The notes below the pieces were generated by a model. The model made no database searches, had not been told where the DNA came from, and was given only the letters and a program-made list of their open reading frames with translations. From contig JBALVO010000008.1 of assembly GCA_036961445.1 (NCBI GenBank), forward strand, positions 1-60,292: a stretch of 60,292 bases of DNA. Reading direction: 5' to 3'. Source of the stretch: JBALVO01 sp036961445. Lineage in GTDB: Bacteria; Pseudomonadota; Gammaproteobacteria; Pseudomonadales; Halieaceae. This document shows, piece by piece, positions 9,199 to 18,494 of this stretch. The translations under genes were made by a program, and so were the position numbers. The stretch's first letter is position 1. Each line of letters opens with the position of its first letter.

Positions 9199-10134
9199 AT
9201 GACCGACGTCACTGTACCTGCCCGTGGTGCCTATGCGGATCTGAACGAACTGATCGCGCTGCGTTTTCCTGCGCGACAGTTGGATCTGGCGCGCAGAAAC
9301 AGAGCGCTAAGTAAACTGGCAGGGCCCAATAAGTCCAATTTCCGTGGTCGCGGCATTGATTTCGAAGAAGTACGCGTTTACCAGCCAGGTGACGACATCC
9401 GCACCATTGACTGGCGCGTCACCGCCAGAACGGGCAGTGCTCACACCAAATTGTTCCGTGAAGAACGGGAGCGCCCGGTGCTGGTCGTGGTAGATCAGCG
9501 CAGCAGCATGTTTTTTGGCTCCAGTCACTGCTTTAAATCGGTACTGGCGACCCAACTGGCCAGCCTGATTGCCTGGAGTGCACTGGATGCGGGGGACCGC
9601 GTAGGCGGCCTGGTTTTTGACGGCATACAACACCGGGAGATACGGCCACGGCGCAGCCGCAAAACAGTATTGGGGCTGCTGTCCCAGATCTCCGCATATA
9701 ATCATGCGTTACCACTAACCAGCGCCAGCGCACCCGACAGCTTTGCCACTATGCTGGCAAACCTGCGGCGAATCGCCCGCCCCGGCACCAGTTTATTCCT
9801 GATAAGCGATTTTGGCGGCGCGTCACAGGAGCATGCCAGAGAACACTTATTCCAGTTAGCCCAGCACACAGAGCTCACCGCCGTGGCGTGCACCGACCCC
9901 ATGGAATCGAGGTTACCCAAGGCGGGCAAGTACGCTGTGACCGATGGTAGCGAACGCAGCGAGCTCTATACTGCCGACAGAAAATTACGCAACACCTACC
10001 AGCAGCACTTCCAACAACACAGGGACGTGTTGTGCCAGGATTTTCTGCGCCTGGGGATTCCCATGTTGCAGGCCACCACTGACCGCGCGCCCTTCACTTT
10101 GCTGCAAGAATTTTATGGGAATCAGCGCCGGTGA
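9199..10134 (+). CDS. DUF58 domain-containing protein
   Basis: The 311-residue protein carries the DUF58 core signature RGIDFEEVRVYQPGDDIRTI followed by DWRVTARTG near residues 50-78. Downstream is a degenerate von Willebrand A fold (VLVVVDQRSSM at the metal-site position). It is probably cytosolic, because no membrane segment is evident. It starts 6 nt after moxR and its stop overlaps the next start by 4 nt. DUF58 proteins almost always accompany MoxR and VWA/Bat proteins. Their biochemical role is unknown, and the context suggests an adaptor or substrate of the ATPase. Confidence 0.9.
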   Translation: MTDVTVPARGAYADLNELIALRFPARQLDLARRNRALSKLAGPNKSNFRGRGIDFEEVRVYQPGDDIRTIDWRVTARTGSAHTKLFREERERPVLVVVDQRSSMFFGSSHCFKSVLATQLASLIAWSALDAGDRVGGLVFDGIQHREIRPRRSRKTVLGLLSQISAYNHALPLTSASAPDSFATMLANLRRIARPGTSLFLISDFGGASQEHAREHLFQLAQHTELTAVACTDPMESRLPKAGKYAVTDGSERSELYTADRKLRNTYQQHFQQHRDVLCQDFLRLGIPMLQATTDRAPFTLLQEFYGNQRR

Positions 10135-10607
10135 ACCCACAGGATCCACTAGCGAATCTGCACCCTTTGCGCGAACCCGACCTGCTTGGCTGGTGGCCAA
10201 TGGCGCCGGGCTGGTGGCTGTTAATCGTTATCACCGCCCTTTGCCTGGTAATGTTGCTCGCGGTAGCAGTCAAGCGCTATCGCGCCAAGGCCTACCGGCG
10301 ACAGGCGGTGACACAACTGCAAGTTCTGCGGGAGACCTACCTGGCCGATCAGGACGCCAGTCAGTATATAGCTGCAGCCAATGCACTGCTCAAGAGCGTC
10401 GCCCTGCGCAGCTATCCGCGCAGGGAAATTGCCGCCAGCAGCGGCGAGCAATGGCTGCAATTCCTTAACAGCAGTACGAAAAATACCGGGGAGTTTGACG
10501 CTGGATTTGTCACAGCAGCTTATAAAAAAGATTGCCCGGCTATGGACATGGAGCGTCTGCACCAGAGCGCACAAACCTGGATCAAGCAGCATAAGGTGAT
10601 GCAATGA
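10131..10607 (+). CDS. DUF4381 domain-containing membrane protein
   Basis: The 158-residue protein has one strong transmembrane helix at about residues 22-46 (rich in L, V, I and W), flanked by a Pro-rich N-terminus with the family-like DPLANLHPLREP. A cytosolic basic, helical C-terminal region follows. It starts at GTG overlapping the stop of the DUF58 gene and ends with an ATGA overlap with the next VWA gene. This placement between DUF58 and BatA-like genes is the standard location of DUF4381 in proteobacterial MoxR/Bat operons. No enzymatic motif is visible. Confidence 0.85.
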   Translation: MNPQDPLANLHPLREPDLLGWWPMAPGWWLLIVITALCLVMLLAVAVKRYRAKAYRRQAVTQLQVLRETYLADQDASQYIAAANALLKSVALRSYPRREIAASSGEQWLQFLNSSTKNTGEFDAGFVTAAYKKDCPAMDMERLHQSAQTWIKQHKVMQ

Positions 10608-11653
10608 TCGAATGGATATGGCCATGGATGTTGGCATTGGCACCGCTGCCGTGGCTGGTGCGACGTTTGGCACCTGCGGCCACCAGCCAGGAACCCGCGT
10701 TACGTGCACCCTTTTTTGATGAGTGGCGGCAGCTGAGCGAAAACCAGCAAGGGCGCGCCAGTAGCAGCGGTGCATTACCGATAGTGTCCCTGTGGTTGCT
10801 GTGGCTACTGTTGCTGGTGGCTGCTGCCCGCCCGGTATGGATAGGCGAGCCCATTGAGCTGCCCAACAGTGGCCGCGACCTGATGATGGCTGTCGATATC
10901 TCTGGCTCCATGCGCGTGGAAGATATGCAGGTAGGACAGGTCGTCGCGCAGCGCATAGATGCTGTCAGGCAACTCGGCGCCGAGTTCATCGGACGCCGCA
11001 GCGGAGATCGGCTGGGCCTTATCCTGTTCGGCACCAATGCCTATGTACAGTCGCCCCTGAGCTTTGACACCACCACGGTCAGACGTTTTCTGCTGGAAGC
11101 CCAGATAGGTTTCGCCGGGCAGGAAACCGCGATAGGTGATGCCATCGGGCTAGCGGTGAAACGCCTCAAGGAGAGACCCGCCGACAGCCGCGTGCTGATC
11201 CTGCTCACCGACGGGGCGGATACAGCAAGCTCAGTACAACCTCTGGACGCCGCCAAGCTGGCCGGGAGTATGGGCATTCGTATCTATACTATTGGTATTG
11301 GTGCCGACGAAATGACCCTGCCCGGACTCTTCGGCACCAGCTTCGGCAGCCGCCAGGTTAACCCCTCTGCCGAGCTGGATGAGGCAGGCTTGCAAGAAAT
11401 TGCAAAGGCCACCGGCGGGCAATATTTTCGTGCCCGTGACCCACAGGAGCTGGCCAATATCTACCAGCTACTCGATCAGTTAGAGCCGGTGGAACAGGCA
11501 ACAGCAACCTACCGCCCCCGTCAGGCACTGGGCTACCTGCCGTTGTTACTGGCGCTGATGCTCAGCTTTTTGCTGGCACTGAGACACTGTTGGCAAACCG
11601 GTGCCTGGAACGCTAAAGACAATAGCGCTGCAACGCCGCAGGAGCGCGCATGA
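10604..11653 (+). CDS. batA: VWA domain membrane protein, BatA-like
   Basis: Two N-terminal hydrophobic segments (about residues 1-20 and 55-80) precede a complete von Willebrand A domain. The metal-site DISGSM lies near residue 100, with LILLTDGADT further on. A C-terminal membrane helix (YLPLLLALMLSFLLAL) follows. This topology, with the VWA domain between the second and third helices, defines BatA/BatB proteins. It overlaps both neighbours by 4 nt. The gene name follows the Bacteroides aerotolerance operon, and a role in aerotolerance is not shown for this lineage. Confidence 0.88.
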   Translation: MIEWIWPWMLALAPLPWLVRRLAPAATSQEPALRAPFFDEWRQLSENQQGRASSSGALPIVSLWLLWLLLLVAAARPVWIGEPIELPNSGRDLMMAVDISGSMRVEDMQVGQVVAQRIDAVRQLGAEFIGRRSGDRLGLILFGTNAYVQSPLSFDTTTVRRFLLEAQIGFAGQETAIGDAIGLAVKRLKERPADSRVLILLTDGADTASSVQPLDAAKLAGSMGIRIYTIGIGADEMTLPGLFGTSFGSRQVNPSAELDEAGLQEIAKATGGQYFRARDPQELANIYQLLDQLEPVEQATATYRPRQALGYLPLLLALMLSFLLALRHCWQTGAWNAKDNSAATPQERA

Positions 11654-13296
11654 CAGCGCTGCACCTGATGCGTCCTGAGTGGCTGTGGAGCCTGGTTCCC
11701 GCGTTACTGCTGCTGCTATTGTTGTGGCGACAACGCGGGAGCAGCGGCAGCTGGAGTGATGTTATTGCTCCGGAACTTCTGCCCTATCTGGTAGGAGACA
11801 ATGCCGGAGCCCGCAGTAGCAATCTGCTGCCACTGATTCTGCTTGGCTGGATTGTGGCAGCCTTTGCCGCCGCTGGGCCCAGTTGGCAGCAAATTCCTCA
11901 ACCCATACACCAGAAGCAGGATGCGCTGGTGCTGGTGCTGGACCTCAGTTATTCCATGAAGTCGGGAGATCTCGCCCCCTCGAGACTGGATAGGGCGCGG
12001 CAAAAGCTACTGGATTTGCTCAAGCAACGAAAAGAGGGNNNNNNNNNNNNNNNNNNNNNNNNNNNNNNNNNNNNNNNNNNNNNNNNNNNNNNNNNNNNNN
12101 NNNNNNNNNNNNNNNNNNNNNNNNNNNNNNNNNNNNNNATAACACAAGCCCTGGATGGAACCAGTATACAACTGGCCATTATGGGTGTTGGCACAGACAC
12201 GGGCGCACCCATCCCGTTACCCCGCGGAAATTTTCTCAAAACCGCAACCGGTGCCATCGTCATGCCAGTACTGGATGAGGACACTCTGCGCAACGTAGCA
12301 ACCAGCAACGGCGGCAAATACATGCGCATGCAGATCGATGACAGTGATCTGGATTATTTATTAGCCGCTACAACGCTACCCGACAGCGAACAAACCCTGG
12401 CATTGGATCGCACCGCAGATGCCTGGGACGATCAAGGTTATTGGTTTATTTTACTGCTGCTACCGCTTGCACTTGGTTTGTTTCGTCGCGGCTGGATACT
12501 CTGCCTGGCGCCCCTGATATTGATTTCCCAGCCCCAGCAGGCACAAGCCCAGAGTTGGGACGACCTGTGGCTTACCTCCGACCAACAGGGCCAGCAGGCG
12601 CTGCAGCGCGGAGATAACGAGGCGGCCTCAAAACTGTTTGAAAGTAAGGACTGGGCGGGCACTGCGGCCTATCGCAACGGTGATTATGAGGCAGCAGCGA
12701 AACACTTTTCCGCCGCGGACAATGCCAACAACTGGTACAACCGCGGCAACGCGCTGGCACGCGGTGGACAACTCGAAGAGGCCATCGCTGCCTATCGTGA
12801 GTCCCTTGCGCTGCAGCCGGGCCAGGCAGACGCCGAGGACAACCTGGCACTGTTGGAACAACTGCAGGATCAGCAAGAGCAACAAGATCAAGACCAAGAC
12901 CAAGACCAAGATCAGGATCAGGATCAAGAGCAACAACAAAACGAACAGGAACAGGATCAGCAGCAAGGCGAACAGGAGCAATCTGACCAGCAATCAGAGC
13001 AGAACGAGCAACAGCAGCAGGATGGTCAGCAAGACGAAGAACCTTCTGACACTGAAGAAAATGAAGGCCAGCAGGAACAGCCGCAACCCAAGGAAGGCGA
13101 AGCCGGTGAAGATGAGCAACAACAGGCTCAGCCAACACTAGCCGAGGCCGAGGAACAGGAGCGCGACCAGGCTATGGAGCAATGGCTGCGACGTGTTCCC
13201 GACGACCCGTCGGGTTTGTTACGTGAAAAGTTCCGCTATGAAAGTCGCCAACGGCAAGAGCAGGGAATCGGGAAAGATGATGAAACCTATTGGTAA
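11650..13296 (+). CDS. VWA and TPR domain protein, BatB/BatC-like (interrupted by assembly gap)
   Basis: The N-terminal part repeats the BatB layout: two hydrophobic segments, then a VWA domain with the metal site DLSYSM near residue 100. The domain is cut at 12039 by 100 N and resumes with ITQALDGTSIQLAIMGVGTD. After a further membrane segment come tetratricopeptide-like repeats (NWYNRGNALARGGQLEEAI). The C-terminal tail of roughly 90 residues is almost only Gln, Asp and Glu, ending EKFRYESRQRQEQG. BatB and BatC are thus fused, as is common in gammaproteobacteria. The frame is open through the Ns, but the true length is unknown: a VWA domain normally has many more residues here than the 33 the gap allows. 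Confidence 0.85.
   Translation: MTALHLMRPEWLWSLVPALLLLLLLWRQRGSSGSWSDVIAPELLPYLVGDNAGARSSNLLPLILLGWIVAAFAAAGPSWQQIPQPIHQKQDALVLVLDLSYSMKSGDLAPSRLDRARQKLLDLLKQRKEXXXXXXXXXXXXXXXXXXXXXXXXXXXXXXXXXXITQALDGTSIQLAIMGVGTDTGAPIPLPRGNFLKTATGAIVMPVLDEDTLRNVATSNGGKYMRMQIDDSDLDYLLAATTLPDSEQTLALDRTADAWDDQGYWFILLLLPLALGLFRRGWILCLAPLILISQPQQAQAQSWDDLWLTSDQQGQQALQRGDNEAASKLFESKDWAGTAAYRNGDYEAAAKHFSAADNANNWYNRGNALARGGQLEEAIAAYRESLALQPGQADAEDNLALLEQLQDQQEQQDQDQDQDQDQDQDQEQQQNEQEQDQQQGEQEQSDQQSEQNEQQQQDGQQDEEPSDTEENEGQQEQPQPKEGEAGEDEQQQAQPTLAEAEEQERDQAMEQWLRRVPDDPSGLLREKFRYESRQRQEQGIGKDDETYW
12039..12138. other. Assembly gap of exactly 100 N
   Basis: The 100 consecutive N are a conventional placeholder for a gap of unknown size. 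It lies inside the VWA domain of the BatB/BatC-like gene. The next strand and the second loop of the metal site are missing. Confidence 0.99.
12881..12930 (+). repeat. Hexameric CA(A/G)GA(C/T) tandem array coding for Gln-Asp
   Basis: About eight consecutive degenerate 6-bp units encode alternating Gln and Asp in the C-terminal tail of the BatB/BatC-like protein. Wider Gln/Asp/Glu-rich sequence extends to about 13135. The units vary only at third positions, which suggests expansion by slippage. Confidence 0.8.
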
Positions 13297-14959
13297 ATCG
13301 CTAGTTGCACTGTGCATGCTGGCACTGATGCTGGGCGGCGCGAGCGCCCGCGCGGCGGTGACTGCCAGTCTCGATCGTGACCGTGTCGCGATGGGTGACA
13401 CCATGCGCCTCACTATCACCGTCACAGACAATGAAGAGTTGAGCAGCATAGACTTGCGTCCGTTGCTGTCGGATTTTGAAATTTTGCAACGTTCTACCAG
13501 CAGCAATACCAGTATTATTAACGGCCGCCGCAGCCATGTTAAGCAGTTGTTGGTGGATATCACCCCACGCCGGGAGGGAACCCTTAAAATTCCGCCCATG
13601 CGAGTTGGCCAACAGGCAACCAATATGCTGCTGGTTGCGGTATCCCCTGCCCCGAATTCTGCGAGCAACGGGCAAACGGTTTTGTTTGAAGCCGAAGTCG
13701 ACCAGGACAGCACTTATGTACAGGGCCAGGTAATACTGACCTTGCGATTACGACAAGCCGTCAATCTGGACGGGCGCAGCATCAGCGAACTGCAACTGAG
13801 CAACGCGTTTGTAAAACCACTGGAACAAAATTCCTTCCAGCGCACGGTAGATGGCCGTCCATGGTTGGTACATGAAGTGCGTTACGCTATCTTTCCGGAA
13901 CAAAGCGGCACACTTGAGATTCCAGCGCAGACATTTTCCGCCCGTGAGGGTCAGGGGCGCAGAGGCTTTTTTGACCTGGGCAGCAGTGGTCGGCAACTGA
14001 GTCGCAGTTCCAAACCTATTACCATCAAGGTATTGCCGCGCCCGGCAGTATTTCCAGCCAATACCTGGCTACCGGCTCGGAACCTGACCCTGGAGGAGAG
14101 CTGGTCTGCACCGCCAGAGCAGTTGCGCGCCGGTGAATCGGCCACCCGCACCATCCGTATGGTCGGCGAGGGATTACAGGGGGCGCAATTACCCCCGATC
14201 ATGTTCCCGGCCACAGATGGGCTGAAGTACTACCCGGACCAGCCGGTGATAACAGATACAGAAGTGGCATCTGGCCTGCTTGGATCGCGCCAGGACAGCG
14301 CCGCCGTGGTGCCCACCCGCGCCGGCAAGTGGACCATCCCGGAGATACGTATTCCCTGGTGGGATATCCAGGCGGAAGAAATTCGCTATGCGGTGCTACC
14401 GGGTCGTGAAATATCCGTGGCAGCGGCTGACCCGGCAACGACCACCGCGCTGATCGCGGCGCCGGCTATCGCAATCACTGGCGCTGGCGACCCTGCAAGC
14501 GATGTCGCCTCGGCTGATATCCGGCGGTGGCAAATCCTGAGCCTGGTAAGCGCTGTTGGCTGGATACTCACACTGGGCTATCTACTCTGGTCGCGCCGTC
14601 CACCGAAAAAGAATCAGGCAATCGCGGCGGAAAATCCCACCGAGAGACGTCTCTTCAAGCAACTGCTCGCTGCCTGTGTCAATGGCGACGCGCTACAAGC
14701 CAGAGCAGCACTGATCGACTGGACGGCAGCCCTGTTCCCGCATTATGCAATCGTTTCACTGGACCAGGTTGCCACGGCATTTGACAACCAGGAACTGGGC
14801 ATGGCACTGGCTAAACTTAACGCCAGTCTTTACAGCAGCGCAAGCACCAGCTGGGAAGGAGCAGCACTGGCTGATAGCGTCAGGCAACTGCGCAACCAGC
14901 ACAAGATTGCAGCCGGGAACAGGCAACAGGCCTTGCAGCTGTACCCACAGGCGGTTTGA
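13277..14959 (+). CDS. batD: BatD family protein
   Basis: A cleavable signal peptide (KSLVALCMLALMLGGASARA) is followed by beta-rich, Ig-like repeats beginning VTASLDRDRVAMGDTMRLTI, typical of BatD. A late membrane helix (ILSLVSAVGWILTLGYLLW) and a basic, helical cytosolic tail complete the protein. The open frame reaches back to 13193, but the tandem ATGs at 13277/13280 are the only starts that put the signal peptide first. They overlap the end of the preceding gene by 20 nt. Most of the protein should sit in the periplasm. It is the last gene of the moxR operon and is convergent with pepN. About 560 residues, a normal length. Confidence 0.88.
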   Translation: MMKPIGKSLVALCMLALMLGGASARAAVTASLDRDRVAMGDTMRLTITVTDNEELSSIDLRPLLSDFEILQRSTSSNTSIINGRRSHVKQLLVDITPRREGTLKIPPMRVGQQATNMLLVAVSPAPNSASNGQTVLFEAEVDQDSTYVQGQVILTLRLRQAVNLDGRSISELQLSNAFVKPLEQNSFQRTVDGRPWLVHEVRYAIFPEQSGTLEIPAQTFSAREGQGRRGFFDLGSSGRQLSRSSKPITIKVLPRPAVFPANTWLPARNLTLEESWSAPPEQLRAGESATRTIRMVGEGLQGAQLPPIMFPATDGLKYYPDQPVITDTEVASGLLGSRQDSAAVVPTRAGKWTIPEIRIPWWDIQAEEIRYAVLPGREISVAAADPATTTALIAAPAIAITGAGDPASDVASADIRRWQILSLVSAVGWILTLGYLLWSRRPPKKNQAIAAENPTERRLFKQLLAACVNGDALQARAALIDWTAALFPHYAIVSLDQVATAFDNQELGMALAKLNASLYSSASTSWEGAALADSVRQLRNQHKIAAGNRQQALQLYPQAV

Positions 14960-14985
14960 ATCCGCCCTTCAAGCTACCACAGTCA

Positions 14986-17643
14986 TTACCGCAACGACTT
15001 GGCTACGACCTCAAACACATCCGGTGACAAGGATGGCAGGTCGGCCAGGCGCTGCAGCTCTGCTTGCATCAGTTCTCCCCTGCCGCTGTAGTTGCGCCAT
15101 TTAGTCAACGGCATCAGCAACCGCGAAGCGATCTGCGGATTCACACTGTTAAGCTCAACAATGACATCGGTTAACAAGCGATACCCGCCGCCGTCAATAC
15201 GGTGAAAATTAATCGGGTTGTGGGAGGAAAAAACGCCAACCAGAGCACGTACCTTATTGGGATTGTGCAAATCAAAATCCGCGTGTGACAGCAAACCCTG
15301 CACACGGGCAAGCGCTTGTGTATCAGGAATTGCCGCCTGCACCTGAAACCACTGATTGACCACCAGCGCCTCATGGCGCCACGCCTGATAGAAGCTGTCG
15401 ATTGCCGCTTCACGGCGCGCATCATCCGCATAAAAGGCAATCACTTTCAGTGCAGCAAGACGATCGGTCATATTGGCGGCCGAGGAAAATTGCTGCGCTG
15501 CCAAATCTACATAACTACCATCAGCGTTGGCCAGATAGTCCAGGCAGGTATTGCGCAAGCTGCGCGCGGCCATCTGGGGAGCGTCAGGCGTATACGGCTT
15601 ATCGGTACTCAAACGCTGATAAGTCGCCACTAAACTATCACTCAAGGCCTGGGCAATGGCTGCTTTTACCGCCGCACGTGCACGGTGGATAGCGTCAACG
15701 TCTGCCCCCCCTGCTTGACTGGCCAATTCCGCCAGGTAGTTTTCGCTGGGCAGGTTCAGCATTTCGGCCACCATGGCAGAATCCAGTGACTCATCCGCCA
15801 ACAGATTGCCACAGGCCTGCAACAGCAAGGGGTCAACCACCACAGCAGTGTTGTCCTGCAATTGCTGCTGCACTTCGACAATGACACGGGTCGCCAATGC
15901 CTGCGCGCTATCCCAGCGCACAAATCCGTCACCGTCACGGCTCATCAGGGCGTATAAATCGTCTTTACCGTAGTCGTACTCCAACCTGACCGGAGCGGAG
16001 AAACCCCGCAGTAACGACGGTACCGGGCGCTCCCTGATACCTTCAAAAACAAAGGTCTGTGCGGGTTGATCCACCGTCAATACCGTGTGCGTGTTATCAG
16101 CGGTTTCGGTATCCACTCCCGCATCAGCCAGGCGCAGAGGTAAATTACCCGCGTCACCCAACAAACCCATGGCCAGTGGGATCACAAATACCGGCTTTTG
16201 TGGTTGCCCGGGTGTCGCCGGACAGGATTGCGTTACATGTAATCGATATTGCTCGGCATCAGCGTCATATTCGTCGCGCACGGACAAATGCGGCGTTCCA
16301 GCCTGGGAGTACCAGTTGCGAAATTGACCCAGATCTATGCCGCTGGCGGCTTCCATAGCCAGCACAAAGTCTTCACAGGTAACCGCTTGTCCGTCGTGGC
16401 GTTCAAAATAAAGATCCGATCCGCGGCGAAACGCCTCGGCACCCAGTAAGGTGTGAATCATACGCACCACTTCCGCGCCTTTTTCGTACACCGTCGCGGT
16501 ATAAAAATTATTGATTTCCATAAAGGAGTCTGGCCGTATCGGATGCGCCAGGGGGCCAGCATCCTCTGCAAACTGCACGGTGCGCAGCATGCTGACATCC
16601 TCCACCCGTTTCACCGTGCGCGAGCCCATATCCGCAGAAAATTCAGCGTCGCGAAAGACCGTAAAACCCTCTTTGAGACTGAGCTGGAACCAATCTCGAC
16701 AGGTGACCCTGTTACCACTCCAATTATGAAAATATTCGTGGGCAACAATCGCCTCAACGCGCGAAAAGCCCTGGTCAGTAGTTGTTTGCGGGCAGCACAG
16801 CACCGCAGAGGAATTAAAAATATTGAGGCTTTTGTTTTCCATTGCCCCCATATTGAAATCATCTACGGCAACAATATTGAAAATATCCAGGTCGTATTCG
16901 CGACCGTATACCTGTTCATCCCAGGCCATGGATTTCTGCAACGAAACCATCGCGTGATCACATTTGCCAATATCTTTTTGTTCCACATAAATACGCAGGC
17001 AAACCTCACGCCCGCCGCAGGTCTCAAAGCTATCTTCGATATGTGCCAGGTCGCCGGCGACCAGGGCAAACAGGTAAGCGGGCTTGGGAAAGGGATCGTG
17101 CCAGATAACGCGCATTCTCCCCTCTTCGAGTTCCTGGGTATCTATCAGGTTGCCATTGCTGAGCAATACCGGGTAGCGAGCGTGTTGCGCATCGATAGTG
17201 ACGGTAAAAACCGACATAACATCGGGGCGGTCCAGGTAATAGGTGATCTTGCGAAAGCCTTCGGCCTCGCACTGGGTGCAAAACATGGTATGCGACTTGT
17301 ACAATCCTTCCAGGGATGTATTGTCCTGTGGGTATATTCGCGTTTTACAGCCAACCACGCACTGCTCCGGCACCTTGTGCAGCAGCAGCGTGTCAGCAGT
17401 GGCCTGGTACTCATCCTGCGACAACTCTATGCCATCCACAGTAACCGCCAGCAATTCCAGACCCTGGCCTTGCAGTTCCAGCGATTCATCCTGGGCGATT
17501 TGCGCATCACGCAGTAAATGCAGGCGAGATGACACCACCACGTGGTCTTCTGTTAGCTCAAAGTGCAATTCAGTGCGATTGATCAAATAGGCCGGGCGCT
17601 GGTAATCTTTGAGATAAATCGTTCCGGGATTGGCATCTTTCAT
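14986..17643 (-). CDS. pepN: Aminopeptidase N, M1 family
   Basis: The protein has the exopeptidase motif GAMEN (about residues 266-270) and the zinc-binding HEYFHNWSG (about 302-310). The second glutamate ligand lies downstream in LKEGFTVFRDAEF. The C-terminal DUF3458 Ig-like and HEAT-like domains are complete. At 885 residues it matches E. coli PepN, a broad-specificity cytosolic enzyme in the final steps of protein turnover. A TTG at 17655 would add four residues and overlap DUF2797, but the ATG at 17643 is the more natural start. It is translationally close to the DUF2797 gene and probably cotranscribed with it. Confidence 0.95.
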   Translation of the reverse strand: MKDANPGTIYLKDYQRPAYLINRTELHFELTEDHVVVSSRLHLLRDAQIAQDESLELQGQGLELLAVTVDGIELSQDEYQATADTLLLHKVPEQCVVGCKTRIYPQDNTSLEGLYKSHTMFCTQCEAEGFRKITYYLDRPDVMSVFTVTIDAQHARYPVLLSNGNLIDTQELEEGRMRVIWHDPFPKPAYLFALVAGDLAHIEDSFETCGGREVCLRIYVEQKDIGKCDHAMVSLQKSMAWDEQVYGREYDLDIFNIVAVDDFNMGAMENKSLNIFNSSAVLCCPQTTTDQGFSRVEAIVAHEYFHNWSGNRVTCRDWFQLSLKEGFTVFRDAEFSADMGSRTVKRVEDVSMLRTVQFAEDAGPLAHPIRPDSFMEINNFYTATVYEKGAEVVRMIHTLLGAEAFRRGSDLYFERHDGQAVTCEDFVLAMEAASGIDLGQFRNWYSQAGTPHLSVRDEYDADAEQYRLHVTQSCPATPGQPQKPVFVIPLAMGLLGDAGNLPLRLADAGVDTETADNTHTVLTVDQPAQTFVFEGIRERPVPSLLRGFSAPVRLEYDYGKDDLYALMSRDGDGFVRWDSAQALATRVIVEVQQQLQDNTAVVVDPLLLQACGNLLADESLDSAMVAEMLNLPSENYLAELASQAGGADVDAIHRARAAVKAAIAQALSDSLVATYQRLSTDKPYTPDAPQMAARSLRNTCLDYLANADGSYVDLAAQQFSSAANMTDRLAALKVIAFYADDARREAAIDSFYQAWRHEALVVNQWFQVQAAIPDTQALARVQGLLSHADFDLHNPNKVRALVGVFSSHNPINFHRIDGGGYRLLTDVIVELNSVNPQIASRLLMPLTKWRNYSGRGELMQAELQRLADLPSLSPDVFEVVAKSLR

Positions 17644-17651
17644 AACGTTAC

Positions 17652-18485
17652 TCAATTGTGTGATAAGGACAGGTGATAACCGCCATATTTACGCATATTA
17701 ATGACCCCGGTATCAAAGATCAGGTACTGTCCTTTGATACCCAGCAACGTGCCACCGACACTGGGCGTCTTGTCCAGGTTGAAGGATTTCACCTTGGTCG
17801 GGTACTCCAGCACGGGGTAGGTAATAAGGGTTTCAGGCTGCGCTTCAAGTACGGTAATGGCCTGCAGTCCGTGCTCCTGTCGCAATCTGTCGATGTCGGC
17901 GGCGCAGGCCTCCATCAATTGCGTGCGTGCCTGTTCCAGGTCGCGAGGTTCTGCCGGTCCTTTTAGCATCGCTTGCCAATTGGTCTTGTCGGCAATGTGG
18001 TCTTTGAATGCCATTTCTACCAATCCCGAATACAACCGTGTCGCCACGCGGAAGATCGCCTGCGCCTGGGAGGCGCCCTGGTCCATCCAGCGGGTTGGCA
18101 CCTGACTGCCCCGGGTAATACCCACTTTGAGGCCTGAGGTATTGGCAAGGTACACAAAGTGATCCGTCATACAGTGCGTTTCACCCCACTCTGGCTCGCG
18201 GCATGTACCCGCCGCATAGTGGCATTTCTCCGGGCTGACAATACAGTTGTCGCATTGAGCCAGGCGCCGGAAGCAGGGATAACAATAACCCTGGCTAAAA
18301 CTCTTGCTGGTTTTGCGGTCGCAATGGATACAGTTGATCGCGCCCTGATAATCCAGTTGCAATTGCTGCCCCAGATACTGGTTCATCGGTAACTCATGCT
18401 CACCCAGCACCATGGTGTATTGCACCGGGTCGGCGAGACTGGTTTTCATTTTACGCACAGCCCCGGAAGCCAGAAAGTCGGCCAC
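17652..18485 (-). CDS. DUF2797 domain-containing protein
   Basis: The 277-residue protein matches the DUF2797 family. It has a Cys-rich section with CIHCDRKTSKSF, CYPCFRRLAQCDNC and CHYAAGTCREPEWGE, probably binding metal. A downstream stretch (YLANTSGLKVGITRGSQVPTRW) resembles a GIY-YIG-like fold. The function is unknown. The GTG start is supported by AGGAG 6 nt upstream. It ends just before pepN, and the pair is likely cotranscribed. Nothing seen proves nuclease activity. Confidence 0.85.
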   Translation of the reverse strand: MADFLASGAVRKMKTSLADPVQYTMVLGEHELPMNQYLGQQLQLDYQGAINCIHCDRKTSKSFSQGYCYPCFRRLAQCDNCIVSPEKCHYAAGTCREPEWGETHCMTDHFVYLANTSGLKVGITRGSQVPTRWMDQGASQAQAIFRVATRLYSGLVEMAFKDHIADKTNWQAMLKGPAEPRDLEQARTQLMEACAADIDRLRQEHGLQAITVLEAQPETLITYPVLEYPTKVKSFNLDKTPSVGGTLLGIKGQYLIFDTGVINMRKYGGYHLSLSHN

Positions 18486-18494
18486 AATATTCTC

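Noticed and set aside
12860..13140. CRISPR-like or satellite repeat
   Set aside because: The units are 6 bp, in frame and without spacers; it is coding low-complexity sequence.
16453..17517. Open frame of 354 codons opposite pepN
   Set aside because: It is fully inside pepN, with no ribosome site or recognisable motif; it is a shadow of codon bias.
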